Shown here: piece by piece, positions 29,746 to 39,380 of the stretch
How positions within the stretch are numbered: position 1 is the stretch's first letter
How the letters are laid out: each line of letters opens with the position of its first letter
Assembly: GCF_010119975.1 (NCBI RefSeq)
Contig: NZ_CP048222.1
Span: 1,385,501 to 1,449,500 of the forward strand
Length of the DNA: 64,000 nt
Direction: 5' to 3'
Source: Rhodocytophaga rosea
Lineage (GTDB): Bacteria > Bacteroidota > Bacteroidia > Cytophagales > 172606-1
The notes under the pieces: generated by a model
The model's input: only the letters and a program-made list of their open reading frames with translations
Database searches by the model: none
What the model was told of the DNA's origin: nothing
Program-made: the position numbers and the translations under genes

Positions 29746-30156
29746 TTACGATAAATCCCTGTTAAAATGCTTTCGCAGCAGGTCGCGGATCATTATTTCG
29801 GTCAGCGGTTTAGTTAAGAATCCTTTAATAGGTTCCTCCTTCATTTGTTCTACATCTTTAGGGTTCAGAGAGGTAGTAAGCATGAGAATCACCACCGACT
29901 GCTTATGGACAAATTCAAGTTCCTTGTAGGTTTCCAGAAATTCAAACCCATTCATAACAGGCATATTAATATCAAGCAAAATCAACTCCGGACAGCAGTC
30001 TACTTCACATTGCTTTTTAATCAGTTCAATAGCTTCCAGGCCATTGAAGGCAACCAGCACCTGCTCGGTTATCTCCATATCTTCTATCAGCATTTGGTTA
30101 GCGAAATTGGTAATATTGTCATCATCCACTAACAGGATACAGGAAAGTTTATTCAT
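29746..30156 (-). CDS. single-domain response regulator (CheY/Rcp-like)
   Basis: 136 residues, one receiver domain and nothing else. The acidic pocket is VDDDN near residues 10-14, the phospho-acceptor is Asp62 in ILLDINMPVMNG, the switch Thr is in LMLTTSLNP, and Lys is in GFLTKPLTE. It follows the large PAS kinase by 53 bp on the same strand, so the two likely form an operon, and it is probably that kinase's direct target. Output must be by protein contact, since there is no DNA-binding domain. Confidence 0.92.
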   Translation of the reverse strand: MNKLSCILLVDDDNITNFANQMLIEDMEITEQVLVAFNGLEAIELIKKQCEVDCCPELILLDINMPVMNGFEFLETYKELEFVHKQSVVILMLTTSLNPKDVEQMKEEPIKGFLTKPLTEIMIRDLLRKHFNRDLS

Positions 30157-30209
30157 GGATACACATATTAATGACTTAACAAAAATACTATTCCTGACAG
30201 GAAAATAAA

Positions 30210-33179
30210 TTATTTCCGGAAATAAACCCTAAAAGTAGTACCTACATCTACTTTACTATCTACTTCGATCTTTCCCTCTGCATTTTCTACCATTTTCTTC
30301 ACCATATACAAACCAATGCCAGTTCCTTCTACATGGTCGTGAAAACGTTTGAACATGGTAAATAACTGGCTTATCCGTCCACTTTCCATCCCCAGGCCAT
30401 TGTCCTGTATGGTGAGAATATTAAACTGCAGCGTACTTTGGCAGCTAATGCTTATCTTTGCTATCCGGTCGGGAGAACGGTATTTCAATGCATTGGAGAG
30501 TAAATTATAGACAACTGACCTAAGGTTTTTTGCCGAAAAGCGAATGAAGGGACAATCCGTAACATTTATTTCCAGCTGAGCCGTTGCCGTTTTTATGAGA
30601 GGATCTAAATCAAAACATACTTCCTTTATCACCTCTGAAAGGTCCACTAGTACAGCTTCGCCACTATTTTCCTTCTGAAGCTTCACCACTTCAGTCAGGT
30701 TGGCGATTGTCTTTTTAAATCGTTCCACTGAATCCTGCATCATGCCGGTAATGCTTTGTGTCCGCTCAGCAGAGAGGCTATCGGCAGGAAGGGTACGGAG
30801 CAGGGCAGCTAATAAAGCTTCGATATTAGAAATGGGCGCTTTTAAATCGTGGGAAGCCGTATATATAAAGTTATCCAGATCTACATTTGTGCGTTTCAGG
30901 CTGGTATTGGCCATACTCAGTTCTTCTACAATCGAAGTGATTTCCTCATTAGCACTTACAAGTTCCTCGTTGGAGGCAGCCAGTTCCTTAGCCAGTTCTT
31001 GTGCAGCCTGCTCACTTTTTTCTATCTTTTTCCGGGCTTCTACCTGAGAAGTTACTTCCGCACCCGTAACGATGATGCCATACTTTTCTCCCCTGGTATT
31101 CATGAGCGCCTGATAAGTATATTCATAATAACCAGTATAGGGCTGACCATACCGGATCAGTTCCAGTCTTTCTTCGCTTTGGTAATAGGCTTGTCCGGTT
31201 TGTAATACCTCCCGTAAGTGGGCCATCAGGGGGGTAGCACGAAATTCAGGTACTGCTTCCATAAATGGCTTACCAATAATAGAATCATCCCGGCCAAGCA
31301 ATTCGAGCATTTTTTCATTAACGGTACTAATAATCATCTCCTCTCCCTGAAAAACTACCTGTGCAACAGGAGATTGCTGAATGAGTGTACGTGCAAACAA
31401 ATCGCTTTCCTCGGCTTTGTTCCGGGCTATAACCAGATCAGTTACTTCCGCAGCCGTATTCATTACCCCATATATATTGCCCTGTGAGTCATAAAGCGGC
31501 GTGAAGCTATAATTGAAATAATACGGTTGTAACTCCTCGTCCACGACTAAATCAACCCGCTGATTTTTGGCATGGAAAGCCTTACCTGAAGTATATACCC
31601 CATCGAGCTGGTTAAATATTTCCTGGTTTTCCAGTTCAGGCAATACATCCGCATAACGTTTACCAATAACATCATTGCCTTTGCCCCATGCATCCAGAAT
31701 GGCCTGGTTGGCAAATTCTATGCGCATTTCTCTACCTACATATACTCCAATCGGGAAGGGAGCACTTTCCACAAAGGAACGAACCTGTGCAGCGCTTTCT
31801 TCTATCTTTTTTCTTGCCTCTATTGTATCGGTCACATCGGTAACCAGGGCATAAAATCCTTCAACATTTCCATTCTGAATATCAGGAACATAACTCGTGT
31901 AGATATACTTTGTAAAATCATCCCTGTATGGCATTTTTGCTTCAAAGTCCAGGCGTTCTCCGGAAAGCGCCCGGTGTATATATTCTTTCACACCCTGGTA
32001 GGCTTTCTCTCCAATCACTTCACGTACAGGCTTACCCAGCAGGGATTCTGATGGTATATGAAACCAGGACTCATACGCCCGGTTTGCAAACTGGTATCTC
32101 TCCTCTCTGTCTAAGTAACTAATCAATACCGGAAGGGCATCGGTCAACAGGCGTAATTGCTTTTCACTGGCTTCTACCTTTCGCCTGGCTACTACCTGAT
32201 CAGTTACATCATACGAAAATACCAACATCCCATCCACCTGTCCGTATGCATCCCGGCGAGCCTGATAGGTAAAATTCCAATAGCGTTCTTCCACTGGCCC
32301 ACCCGGATAGGAGGAAATGGGAACAAGCATTTCCTGGCCCTGATAGGATTGGCCCGTTTGATAGACCTGATGAATAATTTCCATCAAAGGCTGTCCTTCC
32401 AGTTCCGGCAGGGCTTCCAGCAGGGATTTACCTAGCAATTCACGTCCGGAAAACAGTTGCTGGTAGGCCGGGTTCACCAGTTCGAAAATTAAATCAGGTC
32501 CGCCATGGATGCAGATAATTGCAGGAGCCTGCATAAACAAGCGTTCCAGTCGATCTCTCTGGTTTTGTGCTTCTGCCTGCGCAAGCTGTAATTCTCTGGT
32601 TCTTGCTTCCACACGTGCCTCCAACTCATTATTTAATCCTTCCAGTAATGTTTTTGCTCCTGTAAGCTCTTCGTTGGTAGCTCTGAGTTCTTCATTGGTT
32701 GTTTCTAATTCCTCATTTAACATTTGCACATCGATCTGCCCCTGCCTTATTTGCTTTTGGGCAAGCACTTGTTCGGTAACATTCACCACTTTATGAATAA
32801 TATAGCTTACCTCTCCCTGCTTATCAAGTACCGGTGTGTTTAAAGGAGCCCAATAACGTTCAATAAATCTCTCTCTCTGGCTTGGATCGGGTACATCATA
32901 ATGTTGAATAGCCATCTGGTGAGGCTTTTTAGTAGCAAGTACTTCGAGCAAAGAAGCTCTCAGGTTTAAAACAGCATTTGCTTCAGGTGTTTGAGGATTG
33001 TCAGGAAATACCTCAAAGATATGCCTGCCTACAATTGCATTTCGTTGAGTAAATGTAGCTTCCAGGTAAGAATCACTGGCTGTTAAAATAAGCAGGTCCG
33101 GGGAAAGAATTAAATATAAATCCGGCAGGGTTTCAAAGATATGAAGCATTTCCGGTGTTAACGCAGAGATTAACTTCAT
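30210..33179 (-). CDS. multi-PAS cytoplasmic sensor histidine kinase
   Basis: 989 residues with no signal peptide or membrane segment seen. An N-terminal PAS (about 10-130) is followed by a coiled coil (about 140-200, LNEELETTNEELRATNEELTGAK). Four further PAS/PAC units follow, each opening with lines such as RLFMQAPAIICIHGG, RLLTDALPVLISYLD, SFVESAPFPIGVYVG and TLIQQSPVAQVVFQG. A second coiled coil precedes HisKA, with His777 in FIYTASHDLKAPISNI. The HATPase_c domain has NLLSNALKY and DNGLGM and ends GTTFRVYFRK. The many PAS domains suggest integration of several cytoplasmic signals. It heads a unit with the receiver gene. Confidence 0.9.
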   Translation of the reverse strand: MKLISALTPEMLHIFETLPDLYLILSPDLLILTASDSYLEATFTQRNAIVGRHIFEVFPDNPQTPEANAVLNLRASLLEVLATKKPHQMAIQHYDVPDPSQRERFIERYWAPLNTPVLDKQGEVSYIIHKVVNVTEQVLAQKQIRQGQIDVQMLNEELETTNEELRATNEELTGAKTLLEGLNNELEARVEARTRELQLAQAEAQNQRDRLERLFMQAPAIICIHGGPDLIFELVNPAYQQLFSGRELLGKSLLEALPELEGQPLMEIIHQVYQTGQSYQGQEMLVPISSYPGGPVEERYWNFTYQARRDAYGQVDGMLVFSYDVTDQVVARRKVEASEKQLRLLTDALPVLISYLDREERYQFANRAYESWFHIPSESLLGKPVREVIGEKAYQGVKEYIHRALSGERLDFEAKMPYRDDFTKYIYTSYVPDIQNGNVEGFYALVTDVTDTIEARKKIEESAAQVRSFVESAPFPIGVYVGREMRIEFANQAILDAWGKGNDVIGKRYADVLPELENQEIFNQLDGVYTSGKAFHAKNQRVDLVVDEELQPYYFNYSFTPLYDSQGNIYGVMNTAAEVTDLVIARNKAEESDLFARTLIQQSPVAQVVFQGEEMIISTVNEKMLELLGRDDSIIGKPFMEAVPEFRATPLMAHLREVLQTGQAYYQSEERLELIRYGQPYTGYYEYTYQALMNTRGEKYGIIVTGAEVTSQVEARKKIEKSEQAAQELAKELAASNEELVSANEEITSIVEELSMANTSLKRTNVDLDNFIYTASHDLKAPISNIEALLAALLRTLPADSLSAERTQSITGMMQDSVERFKKTIANLTEVVKLQKENSGEAVLVDLSEVIKEVCFDLDPLIKTATAQLEINVTDCPFIRFSAKNLRSVVYNLLSNALKYRSPDRIAKISISCQSTLQFNILTIQDNGLGMESGRISQLFTMFKRFHDHVEGTGIGLYMVKKMVENAEGKIEVDSKVDVGTTFRVYFRK

Positions 33180-33180
33180 T

Positions 33181-33405
33181 CTACAGGCATGGTTTAGTGA
33201 TAGTATAGATACAGTTGTCTCCCATAGTTATTAGCTCTGACGGGCAACCATGGTAATAGGCACCAGGCATCTTTAATCCCTTTGCCAAGGAAAGTAATTC
33301 TTTGATCATAGCTGGCTTAATAAAGTGTAAACAGCTTCTTTGTACGGTAGAGTCTGTAATAATGTTAATAAATGTATATGTCTTGAAAAAGTAAATTTCG
33401 CTCAT
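33181..33405 (-). CDS. possible small ORF upstream of the multi-PAS kinase
   Basis: 74 codons ending one base before the kinase start codon. The product (MSEIYFFKTYTFINII... to GDNCIYTITKPCL) matches nothing I know. The only support is its position, touching the kinase gene in a way that could couple translation. It may be a chance ORF. Confidence 0.2.
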   Translation of the reverse strand: MSEIYFFKTYTFINIITDSTVQRSCLHFIKPAMIKELLSLAKGLKMPGAYYHGCPSELITMGDNCIYTITKPCL

Positions 33406-33794
33406 CTTTTGGTAACAAGAAACTTGCAGTTGTGAGGAGAAAATCCTAAGGAACAGGAAGCAAATAATTATTGCTAAGCGATATAAGTATTTATACGGAT
33501 TTTAAACAAAAACACCTGTATAACTATAAGCAAAAAAATAAAAAATACCTAATTTAGTTTGAAGATGCCTGTTTATTAGGTGTTATTTCTAACTGAGTCT
33601 GTTGTTGTAGCAAAAAATTAAAGACTTGAATTTGAGATGATTCTCTATAAAGAACTTGAGAGAAATTAAATCATTTCAATAATTTTTGTTAACAAGCATT
33701 CATATTATGACCACTAGACTCAGTATTACTGTTAACAGAAATGTGGAAGCATCATGAGTAAAGCTTCTATGTTTCAATAAATGATCTAATTCGT
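33406..33794. other. divergent intergenic region
   Basis: 389 AT-rich bases between the minus-strand kinase unit and the plus-strand small gene, with no gene seen. A short hairpin (GAAGC...GCTTC, 33746-33767) lies just upstream of the small gene. No recognised regulatory element is visible. Confidence 0.25.
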
Positions 33795-34010
33795 ATGAGT
33801 TATACTGTTTATTATATTAAGGTTGAAGACGAGCATGGAAATCTAAAAAACTATTTAAGATTTACCGACAGAACTCGTGCCAGTCAAGCATACGAATACA
33901 TACTTGAGACTGCTAAAAGTAAGGTAAGGGTCATACTGATGGACCAGGATTTTAATACGATTGTTCCCTTCCATAAGGGGACCGATGATTCATTTAATTT
34001 TTACCAGTAG
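33795..34010 (+). CDS. small conserved-looking hypothetical protein
   Basis: 71 residues, charged and soluble, no signal peptide or membrane segment: MSYTVYYIKVEDEHGNLKNY..., ending DDSFNFYQ. The alternating pattern (YTVYYIKV; VRVILMDQDF) suggests a small alpha/beta fold. I do not recognise the family. It has its own promoter region and no partner nearby. 34011-34394 downstream holds no gene. Confidence 0.6.
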   Translation: MSYTVYYIKVEDEHGNLKNYLRFTDRTRASQAYEYILETAKSKVRVILMDQDFNTIVPFHKGTDDSFNFYQ

Positions 34011-34394
34011 TCTCACTTTAACATATAGTGCCTTATCTTATTGTATACCTGAATAAGGGAGTGTAGGACTTGGAAATGGATAGTTTTCCGGGATGTCTAT
34101 TACTCTATAGTCCACATATCTACCAAAAATAACTAATTACAGCATTCTCCAAATTGCTACTGTAACTAAGCTGTCATAATCTTACAATTCCTTTCAGTTT
34201 GCAGAAGCTTCACATAGTACTATTTGTATAATTTTTAAAATAATAACTGGCTTTCTACGGCTTTGTCTATTGAAAATGCGGATAGTTTTATCTAATATAT
34301 AGGCTTAATGCTGCTATTGAATCAGGCTGGTATGGGTTATTAGCTTGTTTGCGGAATCCTCTACTACTATTTATATCACTCTGAACGACCCTAT

Positions 34395-35957
34395 ATGCTA
34401 AATCTTTCCACCTTATTACAAGCAAGTGCCCTCAATTACGGACACAAAAGTGCTTTTACTTTCAGAGAGACTACCTTAACCTACGCCCAGGTGAACGGGG
34501 CGGCTAATCAGGTAGCAGGCGGCCTAAAAGATATAGGTATACAAACAGGAGATAAAATAGCCATAAGCTGTTTAAACCTGCCTTATTTTCCCATTATCTA
34601 CTATGGAATATTAAAAGCCGGGGCTATTATTGTTCCGCTGAGTGTGTTATTTAAAGAAGATGAAATAGCCTATCATCTGCAGGATAGTGAGGCAAAAGCC
34701 TATTTCTGTTTTACCGGAACCCCTGACCTTCCCATGGCGCAAATGGGCTATAAAGCGTTTAAAAAGACTCCTGCCTGCAGTCATTTTCTGGAGATTACAC
34801 CTAAACCAGCCGACGCCCCTTCCATAGAAGGCGCACAAACATTAGCAAATCTGATGGCTTCCCAGCCTCCCACTTTTGATACGGTACAGACCGCAGCAGA
34901 AGATACTGCCGTCATTGTATACACTTCCGGCACCACCGGCAAACCAAAAGGAGCCCAGCTCACACATGCCAACCTGATGTTTAATGCCATTTTATCAGCA
35001 GATATTCTCAAGCTGCATGCCGATGACCGTACCTTAATCGTATTGCCGCTGTTTCATATTTTCGCCATGACCTGTTTAATGAATGCGGGGATATACCGGG
35101 GCGTACATGCCATTTTATTGCCCAGATTTGATGCTGAAACTGTGTATGGGCTGCTCGAAAAGCATGAAATAACCGTTTTTATGGGCGTACCTACTATGTA
35201 TTGGGGATTGTTGCAGTATACCAAGGAAGGCTTCGATTATGAAAAAATAGCCGGGAATCTGCGCCTGGCCGGCTCTGGTGGGGCCGCTTTGCCAGTAAAA
35301 GTATTGGAAGAATTCGGAAAACGGTTCAATGTACCTATTTTAGAAGGATATGGCATGTCGGAAGGTTCACCGGTGGTCACTTTTAACCAGGTAGAAGTAG
35401 GCACTAAACCAGGGTCTATTGGAACGCCGGTCTGGGGAGTGGATGTAAAATTAGTGGATGAAACTGGCAAGGAAGTAGGCGTGGGTGAAAAAGGGGAGCT
35501 TCTCTACCGTGGCCACAATGTTATGAAAGGCTATTATAACAAACCTGTAGAAACCGCAGAAACCTTAAAAGATGGCTGGCTGCACTCCGGCGATATAGCC
35601 ACCAGGGATAAAGATGGATTTTACTTTATTGTAGACCGCACCAAAGATCTGATTATCCGGGGCGGCTTTAACGTATACCCTAGGGAAGTAGAGGAGATAT
35701 TAATTAAACACCCGGCAGTTTCTCTGATCGCCGTGATCGGCATACCTGACGAGAAACAAGGGGAAGAAATAAAAGCGTTTGTAGTACTCAAGGATGGCCA
35801 AAAAGTCTCTGCTGATGAACTCAGGGAATATGCCAGAGAACATATGGCTTCTTATAAATATCCCCGTCAGATAGAATTTGTATCTTCTCTTCCCATGAGT
35901 GCTACGGGAAAAATTCTGAAGAAAGAATTACGGACAAGACATAAGGGTACTCCTTAG
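34395..35957 (+). CDS. long-chain fatty-acid--CoA ligase (acyl-CoA synthetase)
   Basis: 520-residue AMP-forming enzyme of the ANL superfamily: acid + ATP + CoA to acyl-CoA, AMP and PPi. The P-loop-like motif VYTSGTTGKPKGAQLTHANL is at about residues 174-193. The aromatic/acid motif is GYGMSEGSP. The hinge and C-terminal motifs are WLHSGDIATRDKDGFYFIVDRTKDLIIRGGFNVYPREVE, and the catalytic Lys region is LPMSATGKILKKELR. It is cytoplasmic, with no transport domain. It ends 42 bp from the convergent GH39 gene. The chain-length preference is inferred from family likeness. Confidence 0.88.
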   Translation: MLNLSTLLQASALNYGHKSAFTFRETTLTYAQVNGAANQVAGGLKDIGIQTGDKIAISCLNLPYFPIIYYGILKAGAIIVPLSVLFKEDEIAYHLQDSEAKAYFCFTGTPDLPMAQMGYKAFKKTPACSHFLEITPKPADAPSIEGAQTLANLMASQPPTFDTVQTAAEDTAVIVYTSGTTGKPKGAQLTHANLMFNAILSADILKLHADDRTLIVLPLFHIFAMTCLMNAGIYRGVHAILLPRFDAETVYGLLEKHEITVFMGVPTMYWGLLQYTKEGFDYEKIAGNLRLAGSGGAALPVKVLEEFGKRFNVPILEGYGMSEGSPVVTFNQVEVGTKPGSIGTPVWGVDVKLVDETGKEVGVGEKGELLYRGHNVMKGYYNKPVETAETLKDGWLHSGDIATRDKDGFYFIVDRTKDLIIRGGFNVYPREVEEILIKHPAVSLIAVIGIPDEKQGEEIKAFVVLKDGQKVSADELREYAREHMASYKYPRQIEFVSSLPMSATGKILKKELRTRHKGTP

Positions 35958-35999
35958 TAAGCCTATTCAAACGCATACCCGATATGTGGAACAATTAAG

Positions 36000-37700
36000 C
36001 TACCAGTCCAGCTTGAGCAAGGAGACTGCCTGGCCAGGAAGTGGCACAGAAAATACTATAACGCCATTTTTTGTTTTAACCCACTCAGGAGAGGTAAGTA
36101 ATTGTAACTGGCCGGACTTCTCCAGCTCTTTAATCTGTATATCGGTAGGCTGCTGGGGCGATCCCATTTTCTTCCACATTTCATAGGCATTACTATGCTG
36201 GCTGTCGATCCGGTAATGAGAGACCATTACCTGTTTGCTTGTTAAACCTTTCACCTGTAGTTCTACAAATTGGGCTGGCGCAGAAATATCATCATCATGG
36301 TAATTCCATAGCATGACGGCAGCCGCCGCAGTATCTTTCGTTGCCAATGCATTAATATCCGGCCGGCTTCCCCGGATACTTGAATCACGTGCCTGCTCTA
36401 AGGTATAGGCACCTTCACTATTTACTTCTACCCGGTTGCCCTGCATCATTCCAAACATGCGGAAAACATTTAGCACTGGTTTATCTACCCCATTGGTAGC
36501 CAGGTCACGGAAACCATAAAACCAGGGCTGGTTCTCAAATTCAAATGACCAGGAAACGGCTCCTTTAAAGTTGGCTTTAAAATGGTCGGCAAGCGCATAT
36601 TTTCGGGCAAAAGAGGCAGCTGTATAGGAAGAATACATAGTGCCATTGCGGTACGCATTTTCCGGATTTGTTTGCATACCACAGGCAGCACAGCCTTCCG
36701 GATCTGATTCGCCAATTACAATGGGCAAGTTTTTTAATTCGGGAAAGGAAGTTACTATTTCAAAACCCCTCGAAATATCTCTGAGTTGAGCACCCATATT
36801 CATGCGAACATGTCCATCTACTACTTTAGGGTCACCTTTGGCATGAAAAGCAATAAAATCAAGCGGAGCACCTATTTTACCGGTCGCATAGTTTTTCCCA
36901 CGTAAGCAATGTTCAAGAAAATTCTGCAGAAATGCGGCAGCTTTATCCCAGCGGGGACCAGTTGAATCCGGGCCTCCCATTTTAGCGCCGGGACAAGCCC
37001 TTTTTACAGCATGCGCTGTATAGTCGTATAGTTTGTGAAACTCTTCCGGCGTACCTTGCCAGTAATCAATATTGGGTTCGTTCCACAGTTCCCATAGCCA
37101 GGTTTGTACTTCTGCTTCGCCATAGCGTTCTACACAATGTTTTACCCATTGATAGACAAGTTCTGCCCATTTATCATAGTTTTTAGGTGGATATGCCCAT
37201 CCGGTATAAATTTCTTTATACGGCCTTCCGGGTTGCCAGTGGTGGCGGTAAGGCTCCGGCTTGATAGAAAGCGCCTGGGGCATAAAGCCGATCTGTGCAA
37301 TAGGCTTCATCCCCCGTTTAATATAGGTATCGAATATGCTATCTACAATAGTCCAGTTGTAAACAGGCCGCCCTCTCTTATCTTCCGTATAGGCATTCGT
37401 AGAACCCCATTTCAACGCGGCTGTTCCATCGCCTGTGGTCAGCAGGTTGTGCGCACGAACATACACGGGAACAGGACTTAAGGCGGCCAGCTCTGACAAA
37501 AGCTTTTTGCCATCTTTCATATAAGTATAGTTGGGTTCATCATAGCCAAACCATGCCCATACAGGCTCCATCTTTGCTTTCGTTTTATTCAGATCCACTT
37601 GAATTTTTACAGGCTGGATAGATGGCTGGCTTTGCCCAAAGACTTGTATATAAAAAATAACCAGGAGTAGCAGAATGGTGAGTTTAGCGAACTGATGCAT
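36000..37700 (-). CDS. secreted glycoside hydrolase family 39-like protein
   Basis: 566 residues. Signal peptide MHQFAKLTILLLLVIFYIQVFGQ. The (beta/alpha)8 core (about 40-410) matches GH39 beta-xylosidases / iduronidases: acid/base Glu208 in ELWNEPNIDYW and nucleophile Glu331 in IVIGESDPEGC. Both sit at the ends of strands 4 and 7, as in clan GH-A. A C-terminal beta-sandwich (about 415-566) follows, as in family members. The likely role is xylose or related pentose release from plant polysaccharide, but GH39 is broad and the substrate is not proven. 37701-38134 between it and the divergent hydrolase shows no gene. Confidence 0.82.
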   Translation of the reverse strand: MHQFAKLTILLLLVIFYIQVFGQSQPSIQPVKIQVDLNKTKAKMEPVWAWFGYDEPNYTYMKDGKKLLSELAALSPVPVYVRAHNLLTTGDGTAALKWGSTNAYTEDKRGRPVYNWTIVDSIFDTYIKRGMKPIAQIGFMPQALSIKPEPYRHHWQPGRPYKEIYTGWAYPPKNYDKWAELVYQWVKHCVERYGEAEVQTWLWELWNEPNIDYWQGTPEEFHKLYDYTAHAVKRACPGAKMGGPDSTGPRWDKAAAFLQNFLEHCLRGKNYATGKIGAPLDFIAFHAKGDPKVVDGHVRMNMGAQLRDISRGFEIVTSFPELKNLPIVIGESDPEGCAACGMQTNPENAYRNGTMYSSYTAASFARKYALADHFKANFKGAVSWSFEFENQPWFYGFRDLATNGVDKPVLNVFRMFGMMQGNRVEVNSEGAYTLEQARDSSIRGSRPDINALATKDTAAAAVMLWNYHDDDISAPAQFVELQVKGLTSKQVMVSHYRIDSQHSNAYEMWKKMGSPQQPTDIQIKELEKSGQLQLLTSPEWVKTKNGVIVFSVPLPGQAVSLLKLDW

Positions 37701-38134
37701 GAAAGAGACTTTAATATTATTTGTAATGCCATTATAACAGGCAGGTAATTTATTCTTCTTTTGAGAAAATAGCTATGCAAAGCGGTCTTTATTATAAAAT
37801 AATAGAACAAATTTGAGCCTTGATTCCAGCAGATAACTTTGAAGCAAGCGCAAGTACGTAGAACAAGTTTTCCTGTTCATTAATAAATTCAAGATGTCTA
37901 CAAAATCGTTATTGAACTTGTAGATACATTTTATTCAGGCTTATTCCTGTAAAGGCAGACTATAGTTGTATATGTTGGCTTTTGATACCTGTTTTATACA
38001 AAAAGATTTAAATAGTTATGCTAGATAGCATACTCGTTCAATTACCTAAAATCAGTTGCTTTCTCTGCAAAAAGTATAATCGATGATATAGAATTAGTTA
38101 TATTTAATATTTAAATACATCCAATCAGACTACC

Positions 38135-39022
38135 ATGAACGAAATTAAAAAAGAAGACATCAAACAAGAAGTATTTGACCTCTATGACGATTATGCACAC
38201 AACCGGGTCGACAGACGTGAGTTTATCCATAAGCTTTCTGCCTATGCGGTTGGAGGGCTAACCGTTGCCTCACTGATGAGTTTTCTCATGCCCGATTACC
38301 AGGGAGGCATCCAGATTAAAGCAGATGATCCCCGCTTAAAATCAGAATTTATTAATTATCAATCTCCTAAAGGCGGCGGAAGCATCAAAGCCTTATTGTC
38401 TATGCCTGCAGATGCAAAAAAGAAACTTGGAGGCATTGTAGTGGTGCATGAAAACCGGGGCTTGAATCCGCATATCGAAGATGTGGCCCGGAGAGCGGCT
38501 CTGGCCGGGTTTATTTCCATTGGCCCTGATGCATTGACTCCCCTGGGTGGGTATCCTGGTACGGACGATGCAGGCCGTGAACTGCAAAGTAAACGGGACC
38601 GGAATGAAATGCTGGAAGATTTTATTGCTGCCTACGACTATCTGAAAAACCATAAAAACTGTAATGGCAAAGTAGGGGTAGTAGGATTTTGTTTTGGTGG
38701 TTGGATCGCTAACATGATGGCTGTTCGGATTCCGGATTTAGCTGCATCCGTTCCATTTTATGGAGGTCAGCCGGCAATCGAAGATGTTCCCAAAATCAAA
38801 GCTCCCCTCCTGCTGCACTATGCCTCTCTGGATACCAGGGTGAACGAAGGCTGGCCGGCTTACGAAAAAGCACTTAAAGACAATAAAAAAGACTTTACAG
38901 CCTATATGTATGAGAATGCCAACCATGGTTTTCACAACGATACTACCCCCCGTTACGACAAAGCTGCGGCAGAACTTGCCTGGAAACGTACCGTTGATTT
39001 TTTCAAGAAAGAATTGAAATGA
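38135..39022 (+). CDS. dienelactone hydrolase family protein with twin-arginine signal
   Basis: 295 residues. The N-terminus has a cytoplasmic lead of about 25 residues, then [22 protein letters not shown], a Tat-type signal, so it is probably exported folded. The alpha/beta hydrolase triad is complete: Cys186 in GFCFGGW, Asp233 in SLDTRVN and His264 in NANHGFHND. Other family marks are [19 protein letters not shown] and [10 protein letters not shown]. The Cys nucleophile is diagnostic of dienelactone hydrolases rather than Ser esterases. The natural substrate is unknown. A hairpin terminator follows. Confidence 0.88.
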   Translation: MNEIKKEDIKQEVFDLYDDYAHNRVDRREFIHKLSAYAVGGLTVASLMSFLMPDYQGGIQIKADDPRLKSEFINYQSPKGGGSIKALLSMPADAKKKLGGIVVVHENRGLNPHIEDVARRAALAGFISIGPDALTPLGGYPGTDDAGRELQSKRDRNEMLEDFIAAYDYLKNHKNCNGKVGVVGFCFGGWIANMMAVRIPDLAASVPFYGGQPAIEDVPKIKAPLLLHYASLDTRVNEGWPAYEKALKDNKKDFTAYMYENANHGFHNDTTPRYDKAAAELAWKRTVDFFKKELK

Positions 39023-39073
39023 TGCTCAGATGTTGCCTTAATAAATTTTAAAGCAGCGTTAATAAGCAATTTT

Positions 39074-39103
39074 CCAGCTCTTCTTACTAGTAAGGAGGGC
39101 TGG
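39074..39103 (+). terminator. hairpin terminator after the dienelactone hydrolase gene
   Basis: A 14-bp stem with two G-U pairs (CCAGCTCTTCTTAC at 39074-39087, GTAAGGAGGGCTGG at 39090-39103) around a two-base loop, 52 bp after the stop, followed by AATAATAATTTT. The rest of 39023-39380 holds no gene. Confidence 0.6.
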
Positions 39104-39380
39104 AATAATAATTTTAAGGAGGATTAAAATTTACTTTTTCACTAAATATTTCATCCCGTATTTTCCCTCATTTAGCTGTATCAGGCAAGCTCAGTTCAGC
39201 CACAAAATCAAACTATTTATCCCACAGCCATTTCCCGGCTGCTCTTCTATTTTCTATTCTGCCTCTCAAGTAATATAGCACGCAAATCATACATCCATTC
39301 TTCTACCTGAAAATGCGCCTTAGCCATAATATGGCTAATATTACCTATACCCATATATTCAATACATATACTTGCCTTTT

